Source of the DNA: an uncultured Pontibacter sp.
Lineage (GTDB): Bacteria > Bacteroidota > Bacteroidia > Cytophagales > Hymenobacteraceae
Reading direction: 5' to 3'
NCBI GenBank assembly: GCA_947499125.1
Contig: CANMMP010000006.1
Coordinates: forward strand, 1 to 64,000
Length of the DNA stretch: 64,000 nt
Each line of letters opens with the position of its first letter. Within the stretch, counting starts at the first letter, position 1. Of the stretch, positions 8,536-17,461 are shown one piece after another. Under the pieces are notes generated by a model. It saw only the letters and a list, made by a program, of their open reading frames with translations. It did no database searches and had not been told where the DNA came from. Both the position numbers and the translations under genes were made by a program.

Positions 8536-9921
8536 GTGCGGTGCTATGGTTTGCTTTTAGGCTTGCTGTTTTGCTGCGCAATTGCAGTTGCCTCGCCTTG
8601 TTCAAGTCCGCAGGTAGTAATTAAGCAGGTAATATTTAAAGGCAACGAAACCACGAAAGAGTTTGTGCTGCAACGCGAACTTACCTTTGTCTCCGGCGAT
8701 ACCGTTGCCACCGAAAACCTCGAAACCTTACTGGATGATAACCGCAAGCGACTGTTTAACCTGCGCCTGTTTCATTTTGTAAACTATAGTTATACCTGTG
8801 CCGATGGGTTGGTGGAAGTTACTTACCAGTTGCAGGAACGTGTTTACCTATATCCTATCCTTATTTTTGATGTAGCGGACCGTAATTTTAATGCCTGGCT
8901 CGAAAAAAAGGACATGAGTCGGTTGGATTATGGGGTGCTGCTGGTGAAGCGTAACTTCAGGGGCCGAAACGAAGACGTAAGAGTGCGTTTGCAGCACGGT
9001 TTTAACCGCCGTTTAGAATTGCAGTATCGTGTGCCATACTTTGCAGGTAGCCGTAACCTGGGCTACGAGTTCAATGTATCCGATTACCGCAGCCATACTA
9101 TCAGTTACAATATCCGGAACAATAAGCAATACTTTTACGAACAGGAGGAAGGCATGCCCATTATCCGCACGGGTGTGGGGGCAGCTATAGTTCATCGTAA
9201 AAGTGTGCAACGGCAGGCAGCCATACGGCTTGGCTACTACCACGAAAAAACCTCTGATACTATAGTTGCGCTCAACAGGGAGTATTTTAACACAGGTAAA
9301 TCAATTCGTAACTATATCAGGCTGGACCTGAGCCGTGTTATAAACCAGCGCAACGTGTTTGCTTATCCGCTCTCTGGCAGTTATTTTGATGCAGGCATCG
9401 GGCATGCTTTCTTCCTGAAGAATACCGGTTCGGGGTTTACTACAGCACGGGCTAAATATGTTAACTATAGTGCATTACCGCGCAAATTTTATTATACTGT
9501 AGGTGCCGAAGCGCAGGCCAGGCTGGGTAGCGACTTTGCCGTAACCGATAATACTGCTTTAGGGTACCGCTCGCTGGTGCGCGGCTACGAACTTTATGTA
9601 GTAGGCGGGCAGTACTATGGTTTGTTTAAGCAGGGGCTCTCTAAAGAATTACTGAACATTGAAGGCATCCACCTTAAGTTTATCCGTAACCCAAAACTTA
9701 ACATGGTGCCCCTGGCTTTATACCTGAATGCCTTTACTGATGCCGGCTATACTATAGATAACCAGTACGGCGACCAAAATCCGCTTACAAACCGGTTGTT
9801 GTTTGGCGGGGGAGTAGGGTTGCATGTTGTAACGTTTTATGACATCGTATTGCGTGCAGAGTATACAGCCAACCGCGAAGGCGACCGTGGTTTATACCTG
9901 AATGTAGGGTATCCTTTTTAA
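8536..9921 (+). CDS. Outer membrane protein of the BamA/Omp85 (surface antigen) family, short form
   Basis: A 461-residue exported protein: signal peptide about 1-19 (LLLGLLFCCAIAVAS), a single POTRA-like domain at about 26-105 (VVIKQVIFKGNETTKEFVLQ ... VNYSYTCADGLVEVTYQL, shown in part), then a beta-barrel ending in YLNVGYPF with a terminal aromatic residue typical of barrel proteins. It is much shorter than the 830-residue BamA at 13.6 kb. The start codon is GTG, 5 bp after the CBS stop; no in-frame ATG is nearby. Its specific role is unknown; TamA-like or a Bacteroidota-specific Omp85 are the options. Confidence 0.8.
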   Translation: MRCYGLLLGLLFCCAIAVASPCSSPQVVIKQVIFKGNETTKEFVLQRELTFVSGDTVATENLETLLDDNRKRLFNLRLFHFVNYSYTCADGLVEVTYQLQERVYLYPILIFDVADRNFNAWLEKKDMSRLDYGVLLVKRNFRGRNEDVRVRLQHGFNRRLELQYRVPYFAGSRNLGYEFNVSDYRSHTISYNIRNNKQYFYEQEEGMPIIRTGVGAAIVHRKSVQRQAAIRLGYYHEKTSDTIVALNREYFNTGKSIRNYIRLDLSRVINQRNVFAYPLSGSYFDAGIGHAFFLKNTGSGFTTARAKYVNYSALPRKFYYTVGAEAQARLGSDFAVTDNTALGYRSLVRGYELYVVGGQYYGLFKQGLSKELLNIEGIHLKFIRNPKLNMVPLALYLNAFTDAGYTIDNQYGDQNPLTNRLLFGGGVGLHVVTFYDIVLRAEYTANREGDRGLYLNVGYPF

Positions 9922-9930
9922 CAAAAAACT

Positions 9931-10818
9931 ATGAAGATAGCTATACTTGGCAAACCTTTTAACGACCGCATTGCTCCATTTATACAAAAGCTCTTCGATG
10001 AGTTACTGCTGCGTAAAGCCGATCTACTGCTGGTAGAACACTTCCAGTTATACTTACAAAACACCCTGAACATACCGGGCGATATCCCAACATTTAAGCG
10101 GGGCGATTCCCTTAAAGGTGTGGATGTGGTGCTAAGTATAGGTGGCGATGGCACCCTGCTGGATACAGTAACTTATGTAGGGCCGCAGGAGATCCCGATA
10201 CTTGGTATAAATACCGGCCGGCTTGGCTTCCTGGCCACTATTCCTTACGACAATATTAACGTGGCGCTGGATGCTCTTTTTAAGGGGCATTATACTTTAG
10301 ATGAGCGTGCGTTGATACGGGTAGAGTCCGATCAGGAGATTTTTGATGGCATTAACTTCGGATTAAATGAGTTTAGCGTACTAAAACGTGATAGTTCATC
10401 TATGATAGCAGTTCATACGTATATTGATGGTGAATACCTGAACTCGTACTGGGCTGATGGGCTGGTAGTGGCTACGCCTACAGGATCTACGGGGTACTCG
10501 CTGAGTGCCGGTGGGCCGCTGGTGTTGCCCCAAACCAATAATTTTGTTATTTCACCCGTATGTCCCCATAATCTGAATGTGAGGCCCATGATCGTTTCTG
10601 ACAGGAGCGTGATTTCGTTTGAGATTGAAGGGCGCAGTAGTAGTTACCTGGCTTCCCTGGATTCCAGGTCGGTGCCGGTCGATATGAATGTACAATTAGC
10701 TGTAAGGCGCGAAAGTTTTGTTGCCCGGCTGGTTAAATTGCATCATGTCAACTTTCTGTCTACACTGCGTAGCAAATTAAATTGGGGTATGGACAACAGA
10801 AATCTCTTTAATAAGTAA
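9931..10818 (+). CDS. nadK: NAD kinase
   Basis: Phosphorylates NAD to NADP. A 295-residue cytosolic enzyme with the diagnostic GGDGT motif at 71-75, INTGRLGFL at 93-101, a conserved NE (FGLNEFSV) and the glycine-rich ATPTGSTGYSLSAGGP segment. It starts 9 bp after the Omp85-like gene and probably ends that transcript, since a 117-bp AT-rich spacer with a promoter-like element follows. Confidence 0.97.
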   Translation: MKIAILGKPFNDRIAPFIQKLFDELLLRKADLLLVEHFQLYLQNTLNIPGDIPTFKRGDSLKGVDVVLSIGGDGTLLDTVTYVGPQEIPILGINTGRLGFLATIPYDNINVALDALFKGHYTLDERALIRVESDQEIFDGINFGLNEFSVLKRDSSSMIAVHTYIDGEYLNSYWADGLVVATPTGSTGYSLSAGGPLVLPQTNNFVISPVCPHNLNVRPMIVSDRSVISFEIEGRSSSYLASLDSRSVPVDMNVQLAVRRESFVARLVKLHHVNFLSTLRSKLNWGMDNRNLFNK

Positions 10819-10867
10819 AAGAAAATTAAATATATGTAATATTATTTCTTTAATAATACATAATCTT

Positions 10868-10875
10868 TATTTTTG
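10868..10875 (+). promoter_or_regulatory. Bacteroidota -7 promoter element before the first PorG-like gene
   Basis: TATTTTTG matches the TAnnTTTG -7 consensus in an AT-rich spacer. A near-match to the -33 TTTG (TTTC, 10845-10848) lies about 19 bp upstream. The predicted leader to ATG 10936 is about 55 bases. Confidence 0.5.
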
Positions 10876-10935
10876 TATTATTAACTTAGGAGAGTTATAC
10901 TGTAAAAACCAGGCACGCACATAGCATTTATTTAT

Positions 10936-11937
10936 ATGAAAAAATTTTGTACCCTACTTTTGCTACTTGCCATTACCATTACTCTTGTGCCTACAGATGC
11001 AGATGCTCAGCGCTTTACGTTAAGAAAGCGATACGCATCGGTTGGTGTTAGCCTGGGTGCTACAAACTATTTCGGCGACATTGTGCCAGAGCCTGACTTT
11101 ACCAGTATGCGCTTTAAATCAACAAGGCCCAATGTTGGTATCAGTTATACTTATAGATATTTTCCGCGCATTTCCGTAAGAGGCAGCTTTCACTGGGGCC
11201 GTATCATCGGCGATGACGCTAAAAGTGCTGCACAGAATGAGACTGAGAACAGAGGCCGTTACATGCGTAACCTGTCTTTCAGGAATGATATAAAAGAGCT
11301 GAGCGTAGTAGGTATAGTTGACCTGTATGAAAACCGCCAGACCTATCGCCGCCGTCCGGATTTCGTACCATATGGCTTTGCAGGTATAGCTGTTATACAC
11401 CACAACCCGAAAGCGTATTACGAGCAGGGTTCACACCCGGGCCTTGTAGGTGAGGAAGATATCCCTACAGGTTGGTATGCATTACAACCATTAGGTACCG
11501 AAGGACAACATATTGAAGGAGCAGACAACCCTGAGCCATATAAACGCGTTCAAATCGCTATTCCGTTTGGTTTGGGTATACGTTATAAAGTAGACCGATA
11601 CTGGGACCTTGCTTTTGAAATAGGCTGGCGCAAAACATTCACTGATTACCTCGATGATGCCAGTTCAGCTTATGTAGATAAAGCATCTCTGTTAGGCTCT
11701 TCTAATAACAGTCCAAACCGCCAGGCGTCAGCTATCTTCTCCGACCGCAGCGCAGAAGGTGAGTTTACTCCTGTTGCTGATCCGAACCCAGCCGTGCCGT
11801 ACCTGCACTTAAACGGATATGGTACTCCAGCAAATCTCCGTCGTGGCGATAATACCGACAAAGACTGGTATATCGTATCGGGAGTAAGCCTTAACTATAT
11901 TCTAACACCAAGAATCAAAAGCCCTAAGTTTAGATAA
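10936..11937 (+). CDS. PorG-like outer membrane protein (DUF6089), type IX secretion
   Basis: A 333-residue beta-barrel protein with a signal peptide cleaved near ADA|QR (residue 25). Motifs ASVGVSLGATNYFGDIVPEP, PNVGISYTYRYFPRISVRGS and GLGIRYKVDRYWDLAFEIGW (each shown in part) are typical of the DUF6089/PorG family. PorG of Porphyromonas gingivalis is an outer membrane component of the type IX secretion system and its gene lies just upstream of uppS, bamA and two ompH genes, the same order as here. A second PorG-like gene follows directly, so which of the two is the true PorG is open. Confidence 0.75.
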   Translation: MKKFCTLLLLLAITITLVPTDADAQRFTLRKRYASVGVSLGATNYFGDIVPEPDFTSMRFKSTRPNVGISYTYRYFPRISVRGSFHWGRIIGDDAKSAAQNETENRGRYMRNLSFRNDIKELSVVGIVDLYENRQTYRRRPDFVPYGFAGIAVIHHNPKAYYEQGSHPGLVGEEDIPTGWYALQPLGTEGQHIEGADNPEPYKRVQIAIPFGLGIRYKVDRYWDLAFEIGWRKTFTDYLDDASSAYVDKASLLGSSNNSPNRQASAIFSDRSAEGEFTPVADPNPAVPYLHLNGYGTPANLRRGDNTDKDWYIVSGVSLNYILTPRIKSPKFR

Positions 11938-11985
11938 TAGAACAAAGCGGTGTTCGTTGTTACCTAAACTCTGCTAAACGAATAC

Positions 11986-12756
11986 ATGACTTTACATAAA
12001 ATCAGACAGGCACTCCTTATTTGTGTGATACTGCAAATAGGGAGTGCTTTTTTTAGCACAGAAGCCCTTGCCCAAAACTCTGTAGCTACCAGCGAGATAG
12101 GAATAGGAATAGGTGGAGCAAACTATAAAGGAGAGCTCGCACCTAATTATCGCTTTCTTAATAATCAGCCTGCCTTTACCGTCTTTTTCAGAAAAGACCT
12201 GAACCATACCTTTACTGCCCGAGCCGGCGCTATGTTTAGCCACCGCATTGCCGACGACAATACGATAGGTGATGAAGTGCAGGACTTACCATACCCGGAT
12301 TTCAGGCAGGCAGAGTTGCGCTTAAGTCTTGCTGAAGCGTCGCTGGTGATGGAGTATAACTTTCTGGATTATTACGACCTCTCCCAAAAGATTCGGGTGT
12401 CGCCATACTTTTTTGCTGGTATTGCCGGCCTGATCTACAATAAAAAGCTGACTACCGATAACCCTTCTCTGGGCCCTCTGCTGGATAAGAACTGGGATAC
12501 TGACCTGAGTATAAGTGTGCCATTTGGTGTGGGCGTAAAGTATGCCCTGAGCAAGCATTGGAACCTCGGACTTGAGTTTGGCGCGCGCCTGCTGTTTAAC
12601 GATAACATGGACTACCTGAGCGAAGTGGAAGGTAAGCATGTAGCCAATCCGTATGATAATGATTGGTATTACTACAACGGTATCAGCATTTCCTATACTT
12701 TTTATACTCTTAAATGCCCACCTCCTTACAAACGCCAGCCCGGAATATTGGATTAA
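11986..12756 (+). CDS. Second PorG-like outer membrane protein (DUF6089)
   Basis: A 256-residue exported beta-barrel protein; the signal peptide is about 1-30 (cleavage near ALA|QN). It shares the layout of the preceding gene: GIGIGGANYKGELAP near the N-terminus, a middle segment ending DYYDLSQKIRVSPYFFAGIA, and VPFGVGVKYALSKHWNLGLE. The shorter length and its position directly before uppS match P. gingivalis PorG better than the first copy does. It is 48 bp after that gene, which suggests a tandem duplication followed by divergence. Confidence 0.75.
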   Translation: MTLHKIRQALLICVILQIGSAFFSTEALAQNSVATSEIGIGIGGANYKGELAPNYRFLNNQPAFTVFFRKDLNHTFTARAGAMFSHRIADDNTIGDEVQDLPYPDFRQAELRLSLAEASLVMEYNFLDYYDLSQKIRVSPYFFAGIAGLIYNKKLTTDNPSLGPLLDKNWDTDLSISVPFGVGVKYALSKHWNLGLEFGARLLFNDNMDYLSEVEGKHVANPYDNDWYYYNGISISYTFYTLKCPPPYKRQPGILD

Positions 12757-12816
12757 CCATTTAAATTTTCATTAATTTATCTTGCTTTTTGTAACTTGCA
12801 AGGAAATTGTGGTTAA

Positions 12817-13560
12817 ATGGATCTTAGGGAGCAAGTTGATATAGACAATTTACCCAAGCACATTGCCGTTATAATGGACGGTAACGGGCGCTGGGCAAAA
12901 CAACGTGGTGGTATCCGGATATTCGGTCATAAAAATGCGGTTACTGCTGTTCGCGAAACAGTAGAGGCAGCTGCCGAACTGGGTGTGGAATACTTAACTC
13001 TGTATGCCTTCTCAACTGAGAACTGGTCGAGGCCAGCCAGCGAGGTTTCTGCCCTGATGCAGCTACTGGTAACAACTATCAGAAAAGAAGCATCAGAGCT
13101 AAACAAAAATAATATACGCTTACAAACTATAGGTGATACCGAGAGTTTGCCTGCTAACTGCCGTCGCGAACTGCAGGAGGCAATGGACCTGACAAGCGGC
13201 AACTCCCGCATGACACTGGTACTGGCACTAAGCTATAGCGGCCGCTGGGAGATAACACAGGCAGTGCGTAAGGTAGCTGATAAAGTTGCAACCGGCGAAT
13301 TACAGGCAGATGCCATAGATGAGAAGACAGTAGCCGCGCACCTGCAAACAGCGACTATGCCAGACCCTGAGCTGCTGATCAGGACAAGTGGTGAAATGCG
13401 CATCAGCAATTTTTTACTCTGGCAGTTAGCTTACACCGAACTATACATTACAGATCTGCTTTGGCCGGACTTCCGGAAAGAGCATTTATACGAAGCAATA
13501 ATATCTTACCAACGTCGCGAAAGGCGCTTCGGAAAGACCAGTGAACAAATAATCAAGTAA
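12817..13560 (+). CDS. uppS: Isoprenyl transferase (undecaprenyl diphosphate synthase)
   Basis: Builds the C55 undecaprenyl diphosphate carrier for peptidoglycan and surface glycans by adding isopentenyl units to farnesyl diphosphate. The 247-residue length is normal. The catalytic MDGNGRWA motif lies at 20-27 (Asp21), FGHKN at 36-40, and the C-terminal LIRTSGEMRISNFLLWQ region carries the conserved Arg/Glu residues (Met replaces the common Gln). It is followed 7 bp later by bamA, a conserved Bacteroidota pairing. Confidence 0.96.
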   Translation: MDLREQVDIDNLPKHIAVIMDGNGRWAKQRGGIRIFGHKNAVTAVRETVEAAAELGVEYLTLYAFSTENWSRPASEVSALMQLLVTTIRKEASELNKNNIRLQTIGDTESLPANCRRELQEAMDLTSGNSRMTLVLALSYSGRWEITQAVRKVADKVATGELQADAIDEKTVAAHLQTATMPDPELLIRTSGEMRISNFLLWQLAYTELYITDLLWPDFRKEHLYEAIISYQRRERRFGKTSEQIIK

Positions 13561-13567
13561 AATATTA

Positions 13568-16060
13568 ATGACAAGATGCATCTGGGTGCTGTTCTTCCTG
13601 CTACTGGCAGGTACAGCCTCTTCCCAAGTACTTAACAAAGCTACGCAACAAAACCCTGTTGACTACATGCAGCCAAAGCAATACCAGATTGGTGGTATTA
13701 CTGTAAGCGGAGCAAACTTTCTCGATCCGAATGCCCTTATAGCTGTAACAGGCCTTAAAGTAGGCGACCAGATTACTGTACCAGGCGAGGATATTAGCCG
13801 CGGCATTCAGAAACTATGGGAGCAGGGAATTGTAGGAGACGTTGATGTAACGATAACCCGGATAGAGGGAAACCAGATATACCTGGACTTTATGCTGAAA
13901 GAGCGTCCGCGCCTTTCTCGCTTTGTATTTTCAGGTATAAACAAGACCCAGCAGGAAGATATTACTGAAAAGATAAGCCTGCAGCGTGGCCGTACTGTAA
14001 ACGATGCTACGCTAAACAGCACCCGCACTGTAATCAAAAACTATTTTGCCGAGAAAAGCTACCTGAACGCCAAGATTAACATGACGCAGCGTCCGGACTC
14101 TTTACTGCCAAACAGCGTCGTACTGCACATTAATATTGATAAAGGCGATAAGGTAAAGATCGGTGATATTGAAATTGTTGGCAACGAAGCTTTCTCTGAT
14201 AAAAAACTGGAGAAGCAGATGCGCAAGACAAAGGAAAAGAGCATCCGCAATATCCTGTCATCGTCTAAATTCCAGGAATCGGAATACGAGAACGATAAGC
14301 AGCTTTTACTTGATTTCTATAACTCGGAAGGTTACCGTGATGCGATCATTGTATCAGACTCGGTATACCGCATAAGCGACGACAGAATTGGAATACGCAT
14401 AACAGTAGACGAAGGAAGACGCTATTACTACCGCAATATTACCTGGAAAGGAAACTACCTATACGACGACGAATACCTGACCCGTGTGCTGGGTATTGAG
14501 AAAGGCGACGTATACGACCGCCAGGAACTGGATAAGCGCCTTACATTTAACCCAACTCCGGGAGGTGTAGACGTTTCAGCACTTTACCAGAACGACGGTT
14601 ACCTGTTCCAGAGTATTGACCCGGTAGAAGTGCGCGTAGTTGGCGACTCGATAGACCTTGAGATGCGTGTGTACGAAGGACCACAGGCAACTATAAAGAA
14701 TGTAATTGTTACAGGCAATACTAAAACCAGTGAACATGTTATCCGCAGAGAACTGCGTACGTTGCCTGGCGAAAAGTATAGCCGTGACGACCTGATCAGA
14801 ACAAGAAACGAACTGGCTGCACTTGGCTATTTTGACCCAGAGCAGATCGGTCTGCAACCAATACCAAACCAGGCTGATGGTACAGTAGATATTCATTACT
14901 CTGTAGTGGAGATGCCGAATGACCAGATCAGTTTATCAGGTGGTTGGGGTGGCCCAATCGGTGCTGTTGGTACAGTAGGCTTAACATTAAATAACTTCTC
15001 GACACGTAAATTCTGGGACCTGGACGAGTGGACGCCGGTACCAAGCGGTGACGGACAGCGTTTATCGCTTAATGTGCAGGCTAACGGTAAATATTATCAG
15101 TCTTACTCGCTTTCGTTTACAGAACCCTGGTTAGGTGGCCGCAGAGCAAACTCACTTACAGTAAGCTTATTTAAAACTGTGTACCGCAGAGCAACATCTA
15201 TGTTCGAAGACGAATCGAAACTGGATGTGAATGGTGCATCGGTAACACTTGGGCGAAGACTGCAGTGGCCGGACAACTTCTTTAACTTAAGCCACTCCTT
15301 ATCTTACAGCCGCTATACTTTAAATAACTACGATTACCTTTTCAGTGATTTTACTGATGGTCACTCGAACAGTTTATCAGTTATTAACACACTTTCGCGT
15401 TATAGTATAGATAACCCTACGTTCCCGACACGTGGTTCGCAGTTAACATTAAGTGTAAATTTAACACCACCATATTCGCTCTTCCAGGAGGGTAAAGGCA
15501 AGTATGAGTACATCGAATTTAATAAATGGATGTTCGATGCATCGTATTTTATAAACTTGGCAGGAAAATTGGTATTGAATACCCGAGCACACTTTGGCTT
15601 CCTGGGCAAGTATACTTCAGATGCGACGATCGGACCTTTTGAGCGCTTTAAAGTAGGTGGTTCGGGCCTTGGCGGTGGCAACGTATTTGTTGGTACCGAA
15701 TATATAGGCTTGCGTGGTTACGAAGACGAAAGCGTAATGGACCAGTACGACCCGAATATGATGCGAGCTGGTGGTATTGCGTATAATAAGTTTGTGCTGG
15801 AAATGCGTCAGCTTATTTCGCCTAGCCCGGCAGCTACAATTTACGGCTTAGCGTTTTTAGAGGCAGGTAACAACTTTGGCTCTTACGATAACTATAATCC
15901 GTTTAAACTGTACCGTTCGGTAGGTTTAGGTGCGCGTATATTTATGCCGGCATTTGGCCTGTTAGGGTTCGATTACGGCTGGAGACTGGATGACATACCA
16001 GGGCAGCCAAATGCGAAGCCAGGCATGTTCCACTTTATAATAGGCCAGCAGTTGCGCTAA
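13568..16060 (+). CDS. bamA: Outer membrane protein assembly factor BamA
   Basis: The core of the machine that inserts beta-barrel proteins into the outer membrane. 830 residues: signal peptide about 1-19 (cleavage near SS|QV), five POTRA domains to about residue 450 (the first starts GGITVSGANFLDPNALIAV), then a 16-strand barrel. The loop-6 signature appears as GLRGYEDES near residue 718, preceded by GGSGLGGGNVFVGTEY. The gene holds fewer AACTATA/AAGTATA motifs per kb than many neighbours. It lies between uppS and two ompH/skp chaperone genes that deliver its clients. Confidence 0.96.
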   Translation: MTRCIWVLFFLLLAGTASSQVLNKATQQNPVDYMQPKQYQIGGITVSGANFLDPNALIAVTGLKVGDQITVPGEDISRGIQKLWEQGIVGDVDVTITRIEGNQIYLDFMLKERPRLSRFVFSGINKTQQEDITEKISLQRGRTVNDATLNSTRTVIKNYFAEKSYLNAKINMTQRPDSLLPNSVVLHINIDKGDKVKIGDIEIVGNEAFSDKKLEKQMRKTKEKSIRNILSSSKFQESEYENDKQLLLDFYNSEGYRDAIIVSDSVYRISDDRIGIRITVDEGRRYYYRNITWKGNYLYDDEYLTRVLGIEKGDVYDRQELDKRLTFNPTPGGVDVSALYQNDGYLFQSIDPVEVRVVGDSIDLEMRVYEGPQATIKNVIVTGNTKTSEHVIRRELRTLPGEKYSRDDLIRTRNELAALGYFDPEQIGLQPIPNQADGTVDIHYSVVEMPNDQISLSGGWGGPIGAVGTVGLTLNNFSTRKFWDLDEWTPVPSGDGQRLSLNVQANGKYYQSYSLSFTEPWLGGRRANSLTVSLFKTVYRRATSMFEDESKLDVNGASVTLGRRLQWPDNFFNLSHSLSYSRYTLNNYDYLFSDFTDGHSNSLSVINTLSRYSIDNPTFPTRGSQLTLSVNLTPPYSLFQEGKGKYEYIEFNKWMFDASYFINLAGKLVLNTRAHFGFLGKYTSDATIGPFERFKVGGSGLGGGNVFVGTEYIGLRGYEDESVMDQYDPNMMRAGGIAYNKFVLEMRQLISPSPAATIYGLAFLEAGNNFGSYDNYNPFKLYRSVGLGARIFMPAFGLLGFDYGWRLDDIPGQPNAKPGMFHFIIGQQLR

Positions 16061-16077
16061 TTAAAAAAGGAATTAGA

Positions 16078-16740
16078 ATGAAAAAGTATTTGTTCATCTT
16101 TATAGCTGTCTTCTTTCTGGCACATGCTGGCATGGCGCAGAAGATAGGGTACATCGACTCAAATTATATACTGAGCAAGATGCCTGCCTATGGCAAAGTA
16201 CAGCAGGAGATGGATAAGTATGCCGAGAACTGGCAAAAAGAAATAGAGCGCTTGCAGCAGGAATCAGAAAAGCTGAAGCAGGAGTATAGGGCCGAAGAGG
16301 TGCTGCTTACTGAAGAAATGAAGAAGAAGCGCCAGGCCGAACTAAATAAGAAAGAGCGCGAAGTGCGCGATTATCAGCAGAAAGTGTTCGGCTACGAAGG
16401 CATGATGTTTAAGCGTCGCCAGGATCTGATGCGACCGATACAGGATGAAGTATTTATAGCTGTAGAGAAAGTATCCAAGGCCAGGCAGATCGCCATTATG
16501 TTCGATAAGTCTGGAGACCTGGTTATGATCTATACTAACCCGGTGCACGACTATACAGAATATGTGCTGGAAGAGCTTGGACTGGCATCGGAGAATGCAA
16601 ATGCAAAAGGCAAACAACCTACTGATGCGCTGAAAGAAAATCCGGATGACCTGCCTGAAGTAGGAGAAGGAGAACAGGAGCAAGAAAAGCAAAAACCCGC
16701 GCAACCGGTGCGGCCAACCAAAAAGAAGTCAAACAACTAA
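16078..16740 (+). CDS. OmpH/Skp family periplasmic chaperone, first copy
   Basis: A 220-residue periplasmic protein; signal peptide about 1-20 (HAGMA|QK). The mature N-terminus KIGYIDSNYILSKMPAY is the conserved OmpH opening, followed by a long charged coiled coil at about 45-125 that forms the tentacles holding unfolded outer membrane proteins. The tail beyond residue 175 is a Glu/Gln/Pro/Lys-rich extension (GEGEQEQEKQKPAQPVRPTK) not present in typical Skp. It follows bamA by 17 bp. Confidence 0.92.
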   Translation: MKKYLFIFIAVFFLAHAGMAQKIGYIDSNYILSKMPAYGKVQQEMDKYAENWQKEIERLQQESEKLKQEYRAEEVLLTEEMKKKRQAELNKKEREVRDYQQKVFGYEGMMFKRRQDLMRPIQDEVFIAVEKVSKARQIAIMFDKSGDLVMIYTNPVHDYTEYVLEELGLASENANAKGKQPTDALKENPDDLPEVGEGEQEQEKQKPAQPVRPTKKKSNN

Positions 16741-16770
16741 CCTTTATACCTAATATTAATTAACCAACCA

Positions 16771-17379
16771 ATGATGAACAAAATCACAACCTTAGTAGTA
16801 GCGTTTTTACTGATCAGCTTTGCGTCTTTCGCACAAAGCAACGACCAGCCTTTAAAGATTGGTTATACTAACGTAGAATACATTTTACTGCAATTGCCAG
16901 AGAGCAAGCAAATAGAGTCTCAGTTGAAAGACCACAGCAGCCAGTTGGAAAACCAGCTGAAAGGCAAGTATGCTGAGTACGAAGGTAAACTACAGGCTTA
17001 TGAAAAAGGCGCTGCCACCATGGATAAGACAATCCGTGAGGACAAAGAAAAAGAACTGATGAGCCTGAACAACTCTATCCAGGAGTTTCAGCGTAATGCA
17101 CAGATGTCGCTTCAGCAGAAAGAGAAGTCTTTAGTAGACCCTGTTATTGCCAAGATCGACAAAGCGATTAAAGATGTAGCGAAAGAGAACGGTTTTACCT
17201 ACGTTATCAGCAACCAGGCGCTACTTGCAGGTCCTGAGGATGGCGACATTTCTCCGCTTGTACTTAAGAAGTTAGGTGTTGACCCAGCGAAAGCAAGCGC
17301 AACGCCAGAGCCGGCTGCTGCTAAACCAGCTGCTACTCCAGCAAAAACCCCAGCAAAAAATACTAAGAAGAAGAACTAA
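16771..17379 (+). CDS. OmpH/Skp family periplasmic chaperone, second copy
   Basis: A 202-residue periplasmic chaperone with a signal peptide (cleavage near SFA|QS, residue 21) and the conserved KIGYTNVEYILLQLPESKQI opening, then a coiled coil at about 50-120. The tail is an Ala/Pro/Lys-rich low-complexity stretch (PEPAAAKPAATPAKTPAK). It probably arose by tandem duplication of the preceding gene, the standard Bacteroidota arrangement. A start codon 3 bp downstream (ATGATG) is equally possible. A hairpin terminator follows. Confidence 0.92.
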   Translation: MMNKITTLVVAFLLISFASFAQSNDQPLKIGYTNVEYILLQLPESKQIESQLKDHSSQLENQLKGKYAEYEGKLQAYEKGAATMDKTIREDKEKELMSLNNSIQEFQRNAQMSLQQKEKSLVDPVIAKIDKAIKDVAKENGFTYVISNQALLAGPEDGDISPLVLKKLGVDPAKASATPEPAAAKPAATPAKTPAKNTKKKN

Positions 17380-17402
17380 TAACGTACTTTCTTTAAGATC
17401 TG

Positions 17403-17435
17403 AAAGCCGATGTGTATAACTTCGGCTTTCTTTTT
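17403..17435 (+). terminator. Terminator after the second ompH gene
   Basis: AAAGCCGA pairs with TCGGCTTT around a 10-11-base loop and is followed by CTTTTTATTTA. It closes the uppS-bamA-ompH-ompH transcript. Confidence 0.8.
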
Positions 17436-17461
17436 ATTTATAGTTTATAGTAACGCATACC

